From the NCBI GenBank assembly GCA_014904845.1, contig MU119386.1, positions 1 through 64,000 on the forward strand: a stretch of DNA of 64,000 bases, written 5' to 3'. Positions 11,207 to 24,244 of the stretch are shown here, one piece after another. The first letter of the stretch is position 1, and each line of letters opens with the position of its first letter. The position numbers and the translations under genes were made by a program. This DNA comes from Acephala macrosclerotiorum. Taxonomy: Eukaryota > Ascomycota > Leotiomycetes > Helotiales > Mollisiaceae. The notes below the pieces were generated by a model that made no database searches, was not told the DNA's origin, and saw nothing but the letters and a program-made list of their open reading frames with translations.

Positions 11207-12985
11207 ATGCTTTCTTTGAAGATCGATGGTGGAGTGGTGGGACTGATATCGACATTGACACTGTGGAGTGCATTGAGCTTCTTCGTCTATGTATGTTCTG
11301 ATCAGCATTCGGAATGATTGACGAGGTCGTGGACTTACATTGAATAGCTTGCAGGTCTAGCCATCTATCGACTGACGCTTCACCCTTTGGCAAAGTATCC
11401 AGGTCCATTCTTCGCAAAGATTACGGACTGGTACTCTGTCTACCAAGCATACAGCGGCGACAGACACCTGAGTTTTGCGTACAATCATGAGAAATATGGT
11501 TGGCATTCCCCAATGCGTCGTCCCAACCATCACTAATATGAAATGCAGGCCCCGTTTTTCGATATGGGCCAAACAGCCTTTCATTCAACACCAACACAGC
11601 TCTGAAATCCATCTATGGTGGCAAGCCAAATGTCGAGAAATCGCAATTCTACTCAGTCTTTCCACCTAAGAAGGAGCTCTTCAGTATCCACAGCGCCATC
11701 GACAAAGTTGCCCATGGCCGAAAACGACGAGTACTCTCTCATGCCTTCTCAGAGACCGCCATGAAGAGTATGGAGAAATACATTCTAGAGAATGTTCGAA
11801 TCCTGTGCAACAAACTTGGTCACCACCCGGCAATGAAAGAGAAGTCCAAAGGAGAATGGGGTCCTGCGCTAAATATGGCCGACTGGTGCAACTACTTGAC
11901 ATTCGATGTCATGGGTGAGCTGGCTTTCGGTAAAACATTCAACATGCTCGAGAATGACGAAGAGCGGGACGTGATCAAACTGGTCGCAAATGCTTCTTGG
12001 ATGCACTTGATCGTGAGTTTTCTCACAAATATTGTAATGAATCCCGTGACTGACTTACTAGCTCGGTACCTATCCCATGATCAAGACACTTGGCTTGAAC
12101 AAGATCCTCTTTGGAGAGATCTACAAGAGAAGAATGCAATACATGGCATACAGCAAAGTCCAATTCGAAAAGAGAATGAAAGTCGGACTTGAGACCGACA
12201 GAAAAGACTTCTTCTTCTACCTATTGAACGCTCGCGATCCAGAAACTGGCAGAGGATTCACCATGCCTGAGCTCTTGGGAGAAAGCAACCTGATGATCAT
12301 CGCCGGTTCAGACACGACTTCCACGACGCTTTCCTCGTCATTCTTCTATTTGGCGTACAATCCGCAGGCACTCCAGAAGATGACTGATGAGATACTTTCC
12401 ACTTTCTCTGACGTGGAAGACATTCGCCATGGTCCGACTCTCAACTCTTGCGTGTACCTTCGAGCAGTCGTCGATGAGGCCATGCGAATCTCTCCTCCTG
12501 TTGGTGGTATGGTTCCTCGACGGGTATTGCCAGGAGGCCTTGATGTTGACGGCTTCCATATCCCCGAGGGAATTGATGTAGGAATTGCGGCCTATCCCTT
12601 ACACCACAATCCCAACTACTTCCAGGCGCCAGAGAAATTCATTCCTGAACGCTGGATTCCAGACTCCATGCCAGGCATCACGAAAGATACCGTCGCACTC
12701 GCCAATTCTGCGTACACGCCTTTCAGCATTGGCAACAGAGCGTGCATCGGGAAGCCCTTGGCGTACGACGAAGTCATGATGACTCTTGCTCGGGTTGTAT
12801 ACATGTACGAATTCAGACTGGCACCTGGTACGACTGCTGGCGAGGGACGACCTGAATTGGCGTGGGGTAGGCATAGTAGGGAGGAGTACCAATTGAAGGA
12901 CGCTTTCACGAGCTTCAAGGACGGCCCGTACATCCAGTTCCGGGCGAGGGTACAGGAAAATGGTTTGCAGGAAATTGCTGAGTAA
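11207..12985 (+). CDS. Cytochrome P450 monooxygenase
   Basis: Heme-thiolate monooxygenase of about 540 residues. Four exons are separated by introns at 11291-11347, 11499-11548 and 12013-12061, all GT-AG. An N-terminal membrane anchor (about residues 8-38) precedes the proline-rich hinge YPGPF. Later features are the oxygen-binding I-helix AGSDTTST, the K-helix ExxR in DEAMR, PERW, and the heme-binding loop FSIGNRACIG with the cysteine ligand. All catalytic elements are intact. The protein should sit on the endoplasmic reticulum and use a P450 reductase. Overall style (LHPLAKYPGP, KYGPVFRYGPN) matches fungal secondary-metabolism or xenobiotic P450s. No biosynthetic backbone gene lies in the window, so a role in a cluster is not supported. 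Substrate unknown. Confidence 0.93.
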
Positions 12986-14740
12986 TTCGTTGCTGTAGGA
13001 CATGGGAGGCGAAGGCGAGATTGATCGAGAAATCTGTATAACCAGGTATATTTTAGCTTTTCATGAATTGAAACGAAGTCAAATGAGAAGAGGGTAGAGC
13101 CCAGCAAGGCCTCCTGCAATCTAGAAAGTTGTTATCTTGGATGTCTGATTCCTCGATCGCCTTGCAGCCCCGCAGATGTCCAAAAATAAGTCCATTCTAC
13201 TGTGGCCCTCGGGATTGGCGAGGTGTCAGTGGCACAGTGACACAACATACAGTAGGCTGCTTGTGTCCTGATCCGTAGCTGCCGTATGCTGTCTAGCCTT
13301 ATTGACTCTTGCACAAAGTACTTTGTACTATAGCGGAGTAAGTCCGACATTAAAAACCACGCCACGGGATCTATATGTCTCCGCTCATTCGCTCAGCTGA
13401 AGCTGTTGTAGTATGCTTTCGTCGCTTTGACGGGCAGCAGGTGTTGCGAGTTAGCGCGGGCGGTGAGTGGGCGGTGAACGCAACATCTTTTGGACCTAGG
13501 GCTATTTACACCTAAATCATACGCAAAAGTTGAAGTATTATTAATTAAATCTCAATCTACTCGTGCGCCGTGGTTGCTGGGGAAGGCAGAGCTTGTGCTG
13601 CGATGGCCGCCGAGGGTAGGGCTTTTAAAGGGAAGTAGGGCTAGGGCTAGGGCATGCTGCATATTGGGTGGGAGTATAAAATAAGAGGGAGCTTAGGAAT
13701 ATAGAAAAAGAAAAGAAGAGGGGAAATAGGGCTGGACTTGTCATGTGACCATGCAACTCGCCACTTTTCAGACTCAAATGTATCGATATTCTGGGGGAAA
13801 GCGGCGTACACACATAGCTACTTGTAGAACAAAATAGATTCATCTTCTTCCCACCGTGCCCGCCTGGTGTCCCTAAAAGGATCGTTGATGAGCGATGCAT
13901 TTTAATAGTTATTCTGCTGCTACATGATTGCAGAATCGACAGAAGGTGCTGCCCCTAAAATCGACATATGCTTTTATCTATCCACCGCGTCGTTCTCTGA
14001 TCGGCTTGTACATACTTCCTGTCTTGGGCAGTCGTAGCAGTGACAATGGTGCCGAGAATTGGGTGTGAGGAGGTCTTCGGTCTATTCTTAGGGGCTGAGC
14101 TCATAACGAGCGTGAATCGTGGGGGTGTTATATTTTTGCGCTGTTCGAGACGCGTCGTTTGCAAACGAGTCCGGGGAAACTGTTTTTCCGGCAAGCCTAT
14201 TCTCAGCCCTCCAAATCCTTCCCATCACTTCTATCTGCCATGCTCAAAGAACACTTCTCATAATCTGTTAAACGACCGAACGCCCTTCTTATCGTCCCGG
14301 CTTTTGCCAAGCTCCAAAAAAAGAAAGTCCTTGGTTCAGCCAAACCAGGTTTGGTCTTCCTGGCCCTGAATCAGCACAGATAGTATGCCGAAGGATGCAT
14401 GCAGCTGAGGTCGTGGCGTGCAGCTGTGGTCGTGGCGTTCAGCTGCTGCAATGTCCCCAAAAATTTGCCGCCATGCATTGCCCATTGGCTGTATTACCAC
14501 CTCGACTACACTGGTTTGACAAATTCCAACCGAATGGCTGCTTATACCAAGTTAGTTCCAAAAGGCTGAGATGTTGAGCGACCGGTCCGCGATGCGTTGT
14601 TTGCTTTTCATGTTCGGTCCTCATTTTCTCCGCTTTGATGTCCAGACCTCAACTGATAGAATCTTATTCAAGCTGGAGACTAACCTCACCCAGGCAGTAC
14701 TGAATTTTACCTCGTCAAACATGTTCGCGATATTGTGATC
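12986..14740. other. Intergenic, 1.75 kb
   Basis: No supported gene. It contains a short (GGGCTA)n-type run at 13636-13653 and a 19-bp tandem duplication at 14399-14440. A short upstream ATG at 14721, in a frame ending just before the next gene, could act as a leader ORF. Confidence 0.45.
14399..14440. repeat. 19-bp tandem duplication
   Basis: Two adjacent copies of GCAGCTGAGGTCGTGGCGT, differing at one base, are followed by a partial third copy (CAGCTGCTGC). Each copy carries the CAGCTG palindrome, an E-box-like sequence. Function unknown. Confidence 0.75.
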
Positions 14741-17366
14741 ATGGCCTTCGACGCACGTGACAAAGGTGGTGTCGGTCTTCGAATTGAAAATGTTCCCATG
14801 GATTCGGACAACGAACACCCTCGACGAATTCGACGAAATCCAGTGTTCAATCTAGTACAAGATGACCCAAGAAGGCCTTACGGCACAAGGCCGGATGTTC
14901 ACTCTTTGCCCATGGATCACTTTCAGTCTCCTCCAAGCGCGCTCTCATTCCCCGAGTCCTTTGCCTGGAGTACAAAATCACCACCAAAGCCAGCGCTGTT
15001 GAGCGCCTCCTCATTTCAATCTACCTTTTCCGATACCTCAACCCAGAGTTATAATACAGACCCACATGCGAGACTGCTCGGGTCTGGAAGCTATCCTAAC
15101 TCGCCAGATCCCAGAATGCCTTCACTGCCACGGAATTTGACATTTCCAAACTCCTCAACTTTGGCGCGGTGGTGGAACTCTGCGTGGATGATGTATTTGT
15201 TGTATGCTCTTGGGATTGGTGGGGCTCTTAGCCATCATGCGTTTTACTCTTCTCTCGCCGGCACGGAAGCTCAAAGCCAATTGCAAATGCTTCGATACGG
15301 TGCCACTATTGCGTATTTTACAAAGGCCTCCTTGGCGGCCTCGGTTGTACTAGCATTCCGGCAACAAATTTGGGCGACATTTCGAAGGAAATTCCTTTCT
15401 ATCAATGCGATTGACAGCTTGTTCTCCGGTATAGGTGACTTGGATGCATTGCTGAACCTGGAGGTCTTCCAGAAAGCGAAGGCTGCCATCTTCTTGATCC
15501 TTTTACTTTGGTCAGTTCAATATCCTTATTGTATGGGAGCTTGTCAGCTTGCTGGTGGTACGGGAAGTGATGTGCATGAATTTTCGACTACTGTCCCAGA
15601 GCTCAGTCATCACAGACGTGTATCTCCTTATTCGGAGGTTGGGCAATGTGGCCAGGATTGTCATAGACCCTAGAACTTGAGAGGATAGCGCTGACTAGAA
15701 GTAGGCTCGCACCACTGGTAGTCATTCTTGCACCAGCGACTCTGTTTGTTCAGCCATCTCTTTTGGTCAACGAAACGACTTGCCTGAACGTGCGAACACT
15801 CAATTTCACGCCCGAAGCAACTAATGACTGGCGACAAGCGAACAAGATTATGGGGCTCTATGAATTGTCCTTGTCATTCTGGAACACCACAAGCCACAAC
15901 ACGAGTGATCCCAATTTCTTCGATTACTACACGACCCCGAGCCAGTCGATTCAGCAGACCGCTACCTTGAGCGGATATTTACAGAACGTTATCGCTAGAC
16001 CAGATGCTGCCATTGATGTTTGCGGTCAAGGTTGGAACTGTAGCTTTACGATTAACTTCACTGGTCCAGGCTACAAATGTGCTTCTTTCTCAGATGATGG
16101 TGTTGGTCTTGACGGACCCACGGTCGGATGTGAGAATTTCCCGAATCTTTCATTAGAGCCTACTGAAGCTAATGTATCTAAGCCCCACCATTCAATAGCA
16201 GCGTCTTAGTACCAAAAGGTAATTTCAGTTACTACGTTTTGGCCGATATTGGAGACTATGCCCCTATTCAGGTTGAATGTGGTGACTCTGGTATTCCAAT
16301 CAAACCTCCACCTTTCCCATCAGATCTTGGTGTATTCCGTACGGAACCTCTTCTCTGGGTCGGATACTCAACACTCAGAGATAGCAACAAACCATTGCCG
16401 TCCAACTCTTCCGACCCAGCTTATGCGACAGCTTTTATATCGAATCTCTTCTTTTGCGAGCACTACCTAACCAACTACACTGTAAAATTCAACTACAGCG
16501 CGGGCTCCCAAATAGCGAGCATCGCCAACCGAACGTTCCTCACACCTATCATCAACACAACATTTGTCCCGGGCCAGAACGCGGACGATGGTACAAATGA
16601 CAACACAACGGCAGTACCTCGCGAGAACTATATCTATCCCATAGACAAAGAACGATATCGCCTTACAGGAGCATACCATTCGATAGGAGCGACCCTAAGA
16701 CAATTCATCAACGGCACGATCGATTTCCGAGACCCAAACTCGCCCATCACAAAAACCCTAGCGACGACAACAAGGATTATAGACAAACGCACATACCTCG
16801 CCTACCCGGATCTCATGGATCAAGTCCAGTCATTCTACGAAGACATCATCCTCTCTCTCTTCTCCAATCCGCAGTTTCTAGTCGTGGCTTGGGCGACAGA
16901 CCCATCAGAACCAAGCGGTACTCAATCCGGCGCCCCTGGAGGCCAGTATCCTTGCACCAAATCCCGTATGCGAAACGTCTTTATTTATAAGGTGCGAGAT
17001 CTGTGGCTTATCTATGGAACGATAATCGTTCTTGCTGGCTTCGGGGTTCTGCTTGGTGCCGCAGCGATTGCCCAAAATGGCGGAGGACATATGAGGGATA
17101 TTCGTTTCTCCAGCATTGTGGCAGCGACGAGAGCTCCATGTCTCGATCAGCTGGATTGGAAAAGACATGGTGATGCGAGAGATGGCCAACAAGACATTGG
17201 GAACGTGAGACTGGGATATGGTCAAGTGAGGGCTGGTCTCGGTACACCTCATGTATCTGGTGAAACTGAAGCAGGTTATCGCGGTTTTGGCCTCGAGGGG
17301 GAGGTCAGGCAAGGCTTTGCGAACTCGGAAGGTAGTAGAGCGAGCACTTTCTCGTTCTCAGGATGA
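14741..17366 (+). CDS. Fungal membrane glycoprotein-like protein of unknown function (one frame break)
   Basis: I chose ATG 14741 (MAFDARDKGG). A disordered N-terminal tail of about 135 residues precedes hydrophobic segments around WMMYLLYALGIGGAL and AYFTKASLAASVVLAF. A long intron (15511-15704) joins FLILLLW to LAPLVVILAPATLF, a further membrane segment. A large, probably luminal or extracellular domain rich in Asn-X-Ser/Thr sites and cysteines follows (VNETTC, WNCSFTINFTG). A one-base break lies near 16182, and the frame resumes as FNSSVLVPKGNFSYYVLAD. The C-terminus has a membrane segment DLWLIYGTIIVLAGFGVLLGAA and a cytosolic tail ending at 17366. This layout matches a widespread ascomycete family often mislabelled 'formylmethionine deformylase-like'. 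No function is established. Confidence 0.75.
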
Positions 17367-17464
17367 AAAGTCTTAATTTGGTTAACGAAACCGGCGCCTG
17401 AAGGGGTGAGCGCGGGGTACGTGAGTTTAATTGAGGGGCAGAACAGTCCCGAAGCAAGACACCT

Positions 17465-20111
17465 CTACCAATCCCTCTTATGAGCCTTCTGCATATGAGT
17501 ATAACAATCCGGCCCGTTCTTGAAAACCTCCATACAGAACCAACAAATATGGGCGTGGCAGTTCGTGCACTCCATATGATTGCACCCATGATTTTTCTCG
17601 ATACCAACCTTACATTTTGGGCAGTCCCTGACATCATGTTCTTTCTTGTACTTTCGAAATGCTTCCGCGCCTTCAGAACTCAAGTCCTTGTACTCCTCGC
17701 AGCTCATGCCATCATGACTGATCACATGGCAAGAAGTGCAAACAGGGGTCAGGCACGTTGAACAGAAGAAAGTTTCTCCTGTGCTAGTCTTGTGGTAGAT
17801 CTGAGGACAGTCGGGCGTGGGGCAGTACTGGAATTGTTCAGGATGATGACGAACGAAGGTATCAAACGATCGCCGAAGCAAGTCCTCGAACATTTCGTGG
17901 GGAAGCATCGACTTTAACTCCTCCATGCCGAAGATGTGTTTGCAATTTGACTCGTCTCCAAAGCAACGGACTGGAATCGCCTCCTCGGTTGAGGCCTGGT
18001 TTAAGAAGCACTCGGTGCAGTATGCATGCTCACAGACCGTGATAAGTGGTTCAGATGCTTCGCACCAGCACACCACACAATCTCCCGTCCTCGCTGTTGC
18101 TTCTTCGGCGTCGATTAATGTCTCATCCACAAGCAAGGCACGCGCTTCTTCCATCTCTGCCTTCGAGCCAGCGATTGAGATTGTCTTTGGGCTGGCGGAG
18201 ACATTCAATTTGACAGCGCTCCCGAATCGAGCTTTTAATCTTTGCATACCGCCTTGCATCGCCTTTTTAAGTAGCTCTGGAGACAAGATCATTGTATGAG
18301 AAGCTTTCTTCAGTGTGAGGACCTTGTCCAGTAAGGTCCTTTCGACTTCTTCCAGGGAAGCTTTGGGATCGCTATAAATCACGAGCTGTGATTTTCTGGT
18401 ATCTCGGTGAATGTACAGGCCGAAGCGATCGCTGAGGGCGTTGAGATATACGAGTGCGGCTGGTTCAAGAAACCAGGGATCCCACACAGGCGAATCTCCA
18501 TTCAAGATCTTTGTCCCAGCTACCATTTTTTCCAGTGCAGCCTTAGCGCTGGCCACGGTCTTGAGATTCTCTCCCGATATCCTCAAAGTTGTGAAGGGCT
18601 TTCGGAGATCAGTCTGAGGATACATTTTCAGCTGCACATGTGACTCCTTCCATGAACTCTCTCGCAGCTTGTCGATCTCAGTTTGAAGTGCTTTGATGAT
18701 GCCGTTCAGAACATTGTACTTGACCGAAATGACATGCGCAACGAAAATCTTGGTCCTCCCGAGCTCTGGTACGGTGGTGTTATGAAATTTTCGCACCGCT
18801 TCCACTGCTTTTGCTCGCTCTGAGAAGTGAGCCATTGCCTTCATCTTGCTGCTTCCATCAATGGCGGAGGACTGAAAAGATTCAAGACCTCCGACGTCTT
18901 TCAATAACTTCTCAACGACATCTGCTGACTTGGAATCAGAATACCTATATGAAGGCCGCCCAAGGGTGACATCCTTTGGTCTTCTCTGGTTTCTTGACAA
19001 CAAGCGAAGCAAGTCTGCCTCGGTGGTGGTGCCATGCAAATTTGTCACCTGGAGTGTCCACGTGACTCTGGGGTTGCGAACAGTTCCATGATTTTGCAGG
19101 ACAGAGCAGGTCACTGTACGATTTAGGATCTTCCGCGATTCAAGTGCTAGCTGTCCATCGTCGGCCTTCTGTCGACTCGAATACGAGAGCCAAGCAACAC
19201 GAGATGCTTGATACCAGGTACAGGTGACGGTGCTGACCTGCAAACGGTTTCCAGAGGCTGCTGAGGATGCTGTACGGACAACTGGCTTGATTGAGATATC
19301 GTTATGATTTCCATTGGCTTGTTGTGATGCTAGGTTTCGAAGGATATTCGTTGCGAAGTTGGGGTCCTCGACTTTGACTTCTGCCACGCAGCTTTTGTCC
19401 CCTACCTTCCGCACCACAACGCTTGGATGGGGAACATCAGAACCCAGACTGGCAAGTAATTTTACGACGGATGTCACTTGAGTGTCGGTATCAAGACCTT
19501 CTATTTGAACAGTTGAAAAATCCGATAGAAGCTGTAGTCGCGATACTTCGGCTCCAACTTTAAAAGTTGCGTTCGCTCCATTGATTTCTCTCGAGACTTC
19601 ATCGGTTGCAGGAAGATCTGCTGAGATCGGATTCTAACATATAATTAACGGATGATCCTGTTTCCTAGGGTTGAGGGTAGACTTTATCGACATCTGTAGA
19701 AACAATAGACCGCTCATCATCTTTAGAAGGAGAAATCATGACAGCCATTTCCGCACCTGGCTCGAAGACAGGTGCATCCGGTCTCCACGAGACCTTCAAG
19801 TCTTTCGGAGCATCTGGAGCATTCTTTGCCCGTATCGCGATATCTGTCGATCGAGACTGAGGCAAGAAGTCGACTGCTTTGTCCTTCGATTGGGTGTGTA
19901 GGTGTCGACAGGTCGTCCCGTATTTGCATGAACCTCGAGCAAAGAAAGGACAAACAACAAGCATTCCCGCCTCTGATGCAATCAATGATGGTCCTTTCGA
20001 TGGGCTGGAGAGAACTTGTTTAGCCAAACCCACAGCCAGAGCCTCGTGGGAATTCTTGCAACTCGCTCCAAAGAGGCAACGGCCTTGTGCGAAGAACTTG
20101 CACGGAGCCAT
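17465..20111 (-). CDS. CCCH zinc-finger plus RBR (RING1-IBR-RING2) E3 ubiquitin ligase
   Basis: Two exons with the intron at 19634-19682 give about 865 residues. Two CCCH fingers lie at about residues 4-22 and 54-72 (C-x7-C-x5-C-x3-H), usually RNA-binding. A long middle part has RRM/KH-like alpha-beta segments, for example WTLQVTNLHGTTTEADLLRLL. The C-terminus is a full RBR module: RING1 CVVCWCEASEPLITVCEHAYC, IBR CPTPDCPQIYH...CSTC, and RING2 CPKC...HGCNHMEC. The GCNHM cysteine, 38 residues from the end, is the expected thioester-forming residue, so a HECT-like RBR transfer mechanism is likely intact. The middle plus RBR part resembles the C-terminal portion of plant DEAH11/12 proteins but lacks a helicase. 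Inferred role: RNA-linked ubiquitination. Confidence 0.88.
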
Positions 20112-20633
20112 GATGTCGGGAGTGAAAGCCGAAGCAAAAGAGGAAGCGTAATGAATGGAAGGGAAGGGGAATTTGCGACAACTTTAAGAATCGAGCTTTC
20201 TGCTGCTGTCAGGTTGCACAGACAAGGGTAGCGACTGGACGATGGACCCAGCCACTTCCAGCCATGTGCAGCGAGGCAGCAGTTGAAACTCACCACCAAA
20301 GCCCTCGCCAATCTAATGCCCTGGTCGAGGGTTGTTGCAGCCACTTGGCAAGCAGAACTCGTTGGAAATATGGATACCAAGAAGCATGACAAGTGTTGTT
20401 CAAGAGAAGTGGTCGTCGGTAAACCTGAAATCGAAATATAGTCTGCGAGGAGATGTCGGTGAGTTGGTAGATATTATACATCAGTACATAAAATATTTCG
20501 CTTGCCGTGTCGTTCATATGTTCATCCCTGCTTTTTCCATATCCACAATGCGCCATGTCCTGAGTGAAACCCTTTTCCAGTCCCAGTCTAGATATTCCTC
20601 TTTTCCAGCATCAAGATACTCGCAGATGCCTGT
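20112..20633. other. Intergenic
   Basis: About 520 bp between the RBR gene start and the GH16 gene end. It holds the RBR gene promoter. No other feature seen. Confidence 0.5.
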
Positions 20634-21856
20634 CTAGAAGTATCCGAAGAGAGCCGCGCCAGCAACCACCACCGGTATCCAAGCCAAAGTACTCATGCCC
20701 TCCCCTCTCCACCCCATCGGCGCAGTACTGTTATACAGCATCGCCGGCGTGCCAGTAACATTAACCTTCTCATCCACCCCACAAACAACCTTACACCCCG
20801 GCGTCCCGCCCTTCCTCTTCTCCAACACCCCCATCACGCCACTCTCATCCCTCCTCCTACTCCCCCCATAAGCACCACTAGTATTATAGACAAACTCCAT
20901 CCACTGAATCTGCAAATAAGCCTCATCATACAGACTCATGTTCCCCGTCCACACACCCCCATCACTCCACATATTCAATATCAACCCCGCCGGATCCCTC
21001 GGCGTCTGGAAACTGATATTCGCGACGCTCTGGCCGTTCACGTACCAACTCGTCATCTTCGGCATCCAATCTACTCGGTACGTATTCCACACCGTCCAAT
21101 CTCTCCCCATACTACTATTGACCGTAGCTTGTGGTATTTCATTCCCAGCAGCATCGTTGGAGGGTTGGTTCGTGTATTGGACAGCGTTTCTAGGACCCGC
21201 GGTCAGGATCTCGATGTCTGCTTCTTGGACATTTTGTGGATTGTCGGATGCGAGGTAGGTGAATAGTCCTGCGCATGCGCCAGGACTGCCGATGACGCGG
21301 GCGTTGAAGCGGGCGGAGAGGTAGTGGTAGTTTTTTTCGTTGGAGTCGATTTCGGCAGCAGATTGGAAGGTGGGGAGACGGGAGGTTCGGAGGACAAGGT
21401 AGGAGGAGTAGGAGGGGTCGTTGTCTGTGCTTTTCTCTGAGTGAGGGTTAGCAGATGGATGACAGATTGAGGGGACGATGTACCGATGTAGACGTTGTTT
21501 GGCGAATTGATCATCGTCACAGCTGCTCCGGATGTGGCCATGCTGCCGCTGTTGTTCCAATTCTGGATTGTCCAATCGTTTCTCCACGCATCTTGGATGA
21601 AGAAGTCTGATGTCGCAAGTGCGTTCGTTGCGTTCGTCGAGTTCGAGATCACCGTTGGAGGAGCGGTAGAATTCGCAACGTTTCTGTAGTCGTGAAAGCG
21701 ATGGTATGTAAAATATCCCTGCGACGATCCATTTGTTCGAAAACACGAGCATTCGTCTCCATTGTCTGTCTGTGCATTCGATAAGTTTGGCAGAGCAAAG
21801 AGGAATATTCCTGCCAGTATCGATGATGGCAATGCCATTGTCGATATTGAGCGCAT
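20634..21856 (-). CDS. GPI-type glycoside hydrolase family 16 protein
   Basis: Two exons with the intron at 21437-21483 give about 391 residues. I start at ATG 21856 (MRSIST), which yields a clean signal peptide ending SNA|Q. An in-frame ATG 30 bp upstream would only lengthen the leader. The GH16 fold carries the catalytic ExDxE motif in QEADIEILTAG, preceded by YHYLSARFNARV and followed by FHxYRVDW-like DWTVWNTYRVDWMP and WYVNGQ. Asn-X-Ser/Thr sites are frequent. The C-terminus ends with the hydrophobic stretch STLAWIPVVVAGAALFGYF, consistent with GPI anchoring. Such enzymes act on cell-wall glucans or chitin-glucan cross-links at the cell surface. The exact substrate is unresolved. Confidence 0.9.
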
Positions 21857-23759
21857 GGCAGAACAGAAGGAAGAGGTATTATGCACAGGTGAAAGATATT
21901 AAGTATTGGATAGTAATAATATTGGAAGAAGCAACAGCAAAAGCAACGAGTGAATATCTGCAACCGCTTGACTTCGACCGTGTGTCCAGGGACGAGGGGT
22001 GAGCTGTTTACGAGCCACCAAGCTTTAGCTGCGTGACGCCAAAACTACTGAATCTAGGTCAGGGCGCAGGGAAGGCGATGCATGTTGGAGAACTTGAGGA
22101 AGAGAAAGATAGAAAGAAAGGATGGGAGGCTCGATAAAGACATGCTCTGTGGCTTTGATGCTGGTCTGGAGTACCTGCCGCTTGGGCTGTTTGAATGGTG
22201 ATTGAGAGGTTGAGTATAATATCTCGTATGGGTGAGCTGGTGGCCTGTTGGTGGTTGAAACAATTGAAAACGCAGAGATGCAGACGCGGGAAGCCCCTGT
22301 TCATAGCGCCTGCCCTAAGATCTGCTCTGCACTACCCCCGGATCAGCAACCCTAAAATAGAGTGAAGCCTGAGGCACTGAGGCACAATGTGAAGTCTTAA
22401 ATTCGACGACATCTTCACTACCAGGCATCGAGTGATCGAAAACTGCATTGTAGTGAAACCGAGCTGCAGTTCTGCTTGCAACTGAAGTTTTTCACTCTGA
22501 GGAGGGAATCCAACTGTCATCGGCCCATCAGGCTGCTGCGCCACATATTCTCAGCTGCAAGTGAAGCATGAAGCTAACCAGTGGCGACCAATGCTTTGCA
22601 CACCTCCTCGAGAATCAAGCTTACAGAGTTCCAGCTGTTGCTTCGACCTTCTGGTATTGAAATGTATGAGCTTTATTCAGGTGCTGCGCTTAGTGGATTA
22701 TGCTTCATCAAGCCCTGAGAAGCGAAGCTTGCTGCAGGAAAGGAAACCCCGAGGCGGTCTTGACATCTTCCCGGCAGTCAAGTTTTCAAAATCAAAGATA
22801 TTGCGTTGCCTTTCAGTCATTCCAAATCTTTGAGGTTTGCTCAGTATCAACTGCATCGGGTCATGAGAGTGAAGCATGATGCAGCCTAAAGTACAAGAGG
22901 ATCGCCAGACTGAACACAACTCTCTTCAAGAACCACCTGCTTTACATTTTGATAGTTGTAAATGCAATTATGTCAAGTATTTTGTTCACTGTTACATCAG
23001 TATTCGTTGAATTTTGCTGCTCGCAAATGCTCCTCATTTGACAGCATCTCGCTGTTTGAACCGAGGGATCCGAGCTACCGATGTCCTTCCCAACAGCGAT
23101 GCACAGTCTTCTTACCATATCGATATCACTTCCTACCGGCACCAAGGACCATCAAGGAGTACTTCCTTGGTGGATGTGGAGTAAGGCCTCGATGAACCCG
23201 GTGTACGTGTCCCAGCACTCGGCAAGTGCCTTCAAAGAGGGAGCCGTGTCACGTGTCTCCGGCCTTGCACGTGTTCTTGCCAGCTTGGGTTCAAGGCTAG
23301 GTACTGGAACTTTAGGTCATTCCTCGAGATAGAAATTCCAATATATTGAAGGCTTTCCACCGTTGAGTCCAGAGCACCATATACAACATTCCTTTCGGCG
23401 TCAAGCCTCGCTTGAAACTACTAAGCATTCATGTAACGGGAAGGAGCTGCAAAATGGGAAAACATCGAAATATGGTTTTTGAATCACTATCTAAATCAAT
23501 AGAGAGCTTATTTATAGTCCCAGATGCTCGCCTCCAAAGATTTATTGTAACGGAGTGTAGTCAAGCAAGCCCTTTTCATGGGCAAGACTCTCTGGTGGGT
23601 AAATGACATGCCTTTGAAAAAGTAGCAATAGAGATTCTTTGCTGTTGTCTAAGCAGGGAAGAGGGCTTAATCATCTCTGCAAACACTGTCTGATCAACCA
23701 GGATCCATTGCCCGCCTTTCCTTGCACACGTGCAGCTCGCATCTATTATCAAAGTCTCT
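21857..23759. other. Intergenic, 1.9 kb
   Basis: No supported gene. On the minus strand between about 23320 and 22942 one frame looks faintly protein-like (segments such as KALAECWDTYTGFIEALLH and DIDMVRRLCIAVGKDIG), with a TGA between them. I could not assign it to a family. It may be an eroded gene or chance. Confidence 0.4.
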
Positions 23760-24050
23760 CAGCCAAAGGAATGCCTTTCAGACGACGATAGCAGTTCCTC
23801 AGATCTCTGTAGTCTTTCGTCTGTCGTCCAAAACGCCGGCCGCCAACTCGACAGTAGTAGTTCTTTAGATCTCCTCCGGAAGTTGAAACGCATACCATCG
23901 AGATGATGAGAGCAGCTCCTCAGATCTATGGAGTCTCGTTTGAAACGCATGCCGTCAGCGCGACGAAAGTGGTCTCCAAATCTCTCCTACCACTCTATCC
24001 TCCAAAATGAATGCTGTCGCTGCGACGATACTGGTCTAGGCCTCAACTGT
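23760..24050. repeat. Degenerate tandem repeat, about 57-66 bp unit, five copies
   Basis: Landmarks of the type GCAGCTCCTCAGATCTCT recur at about 23791, 23857, 23912, 23969 and 24030. They are preceded by AAACGCATGCCGTC-like segments. Copies are diverged. On the minus strand two units are about 57 bp, a multiple of three, and stay open for about 63 codons, but I do not call a gene. Confidence 0.75.
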
Positions 24051-24244
24051 CAACGATATGTCACACTAAGTCGCTTTCGTTCAATTGTAGCGAAACTTAG
24101 CAGCAAAAAGCGAGACCACTTGTGAAAATTTCTTTTTCTGCTCACTGCTTCCACATTTCATCTCCTTGTTTACCCTCCCACTATTGCCCACAGATCTCTG
24201 TCACAACGACCGTCGTTGAGACCTCCCATCACTACACAAGGAGT

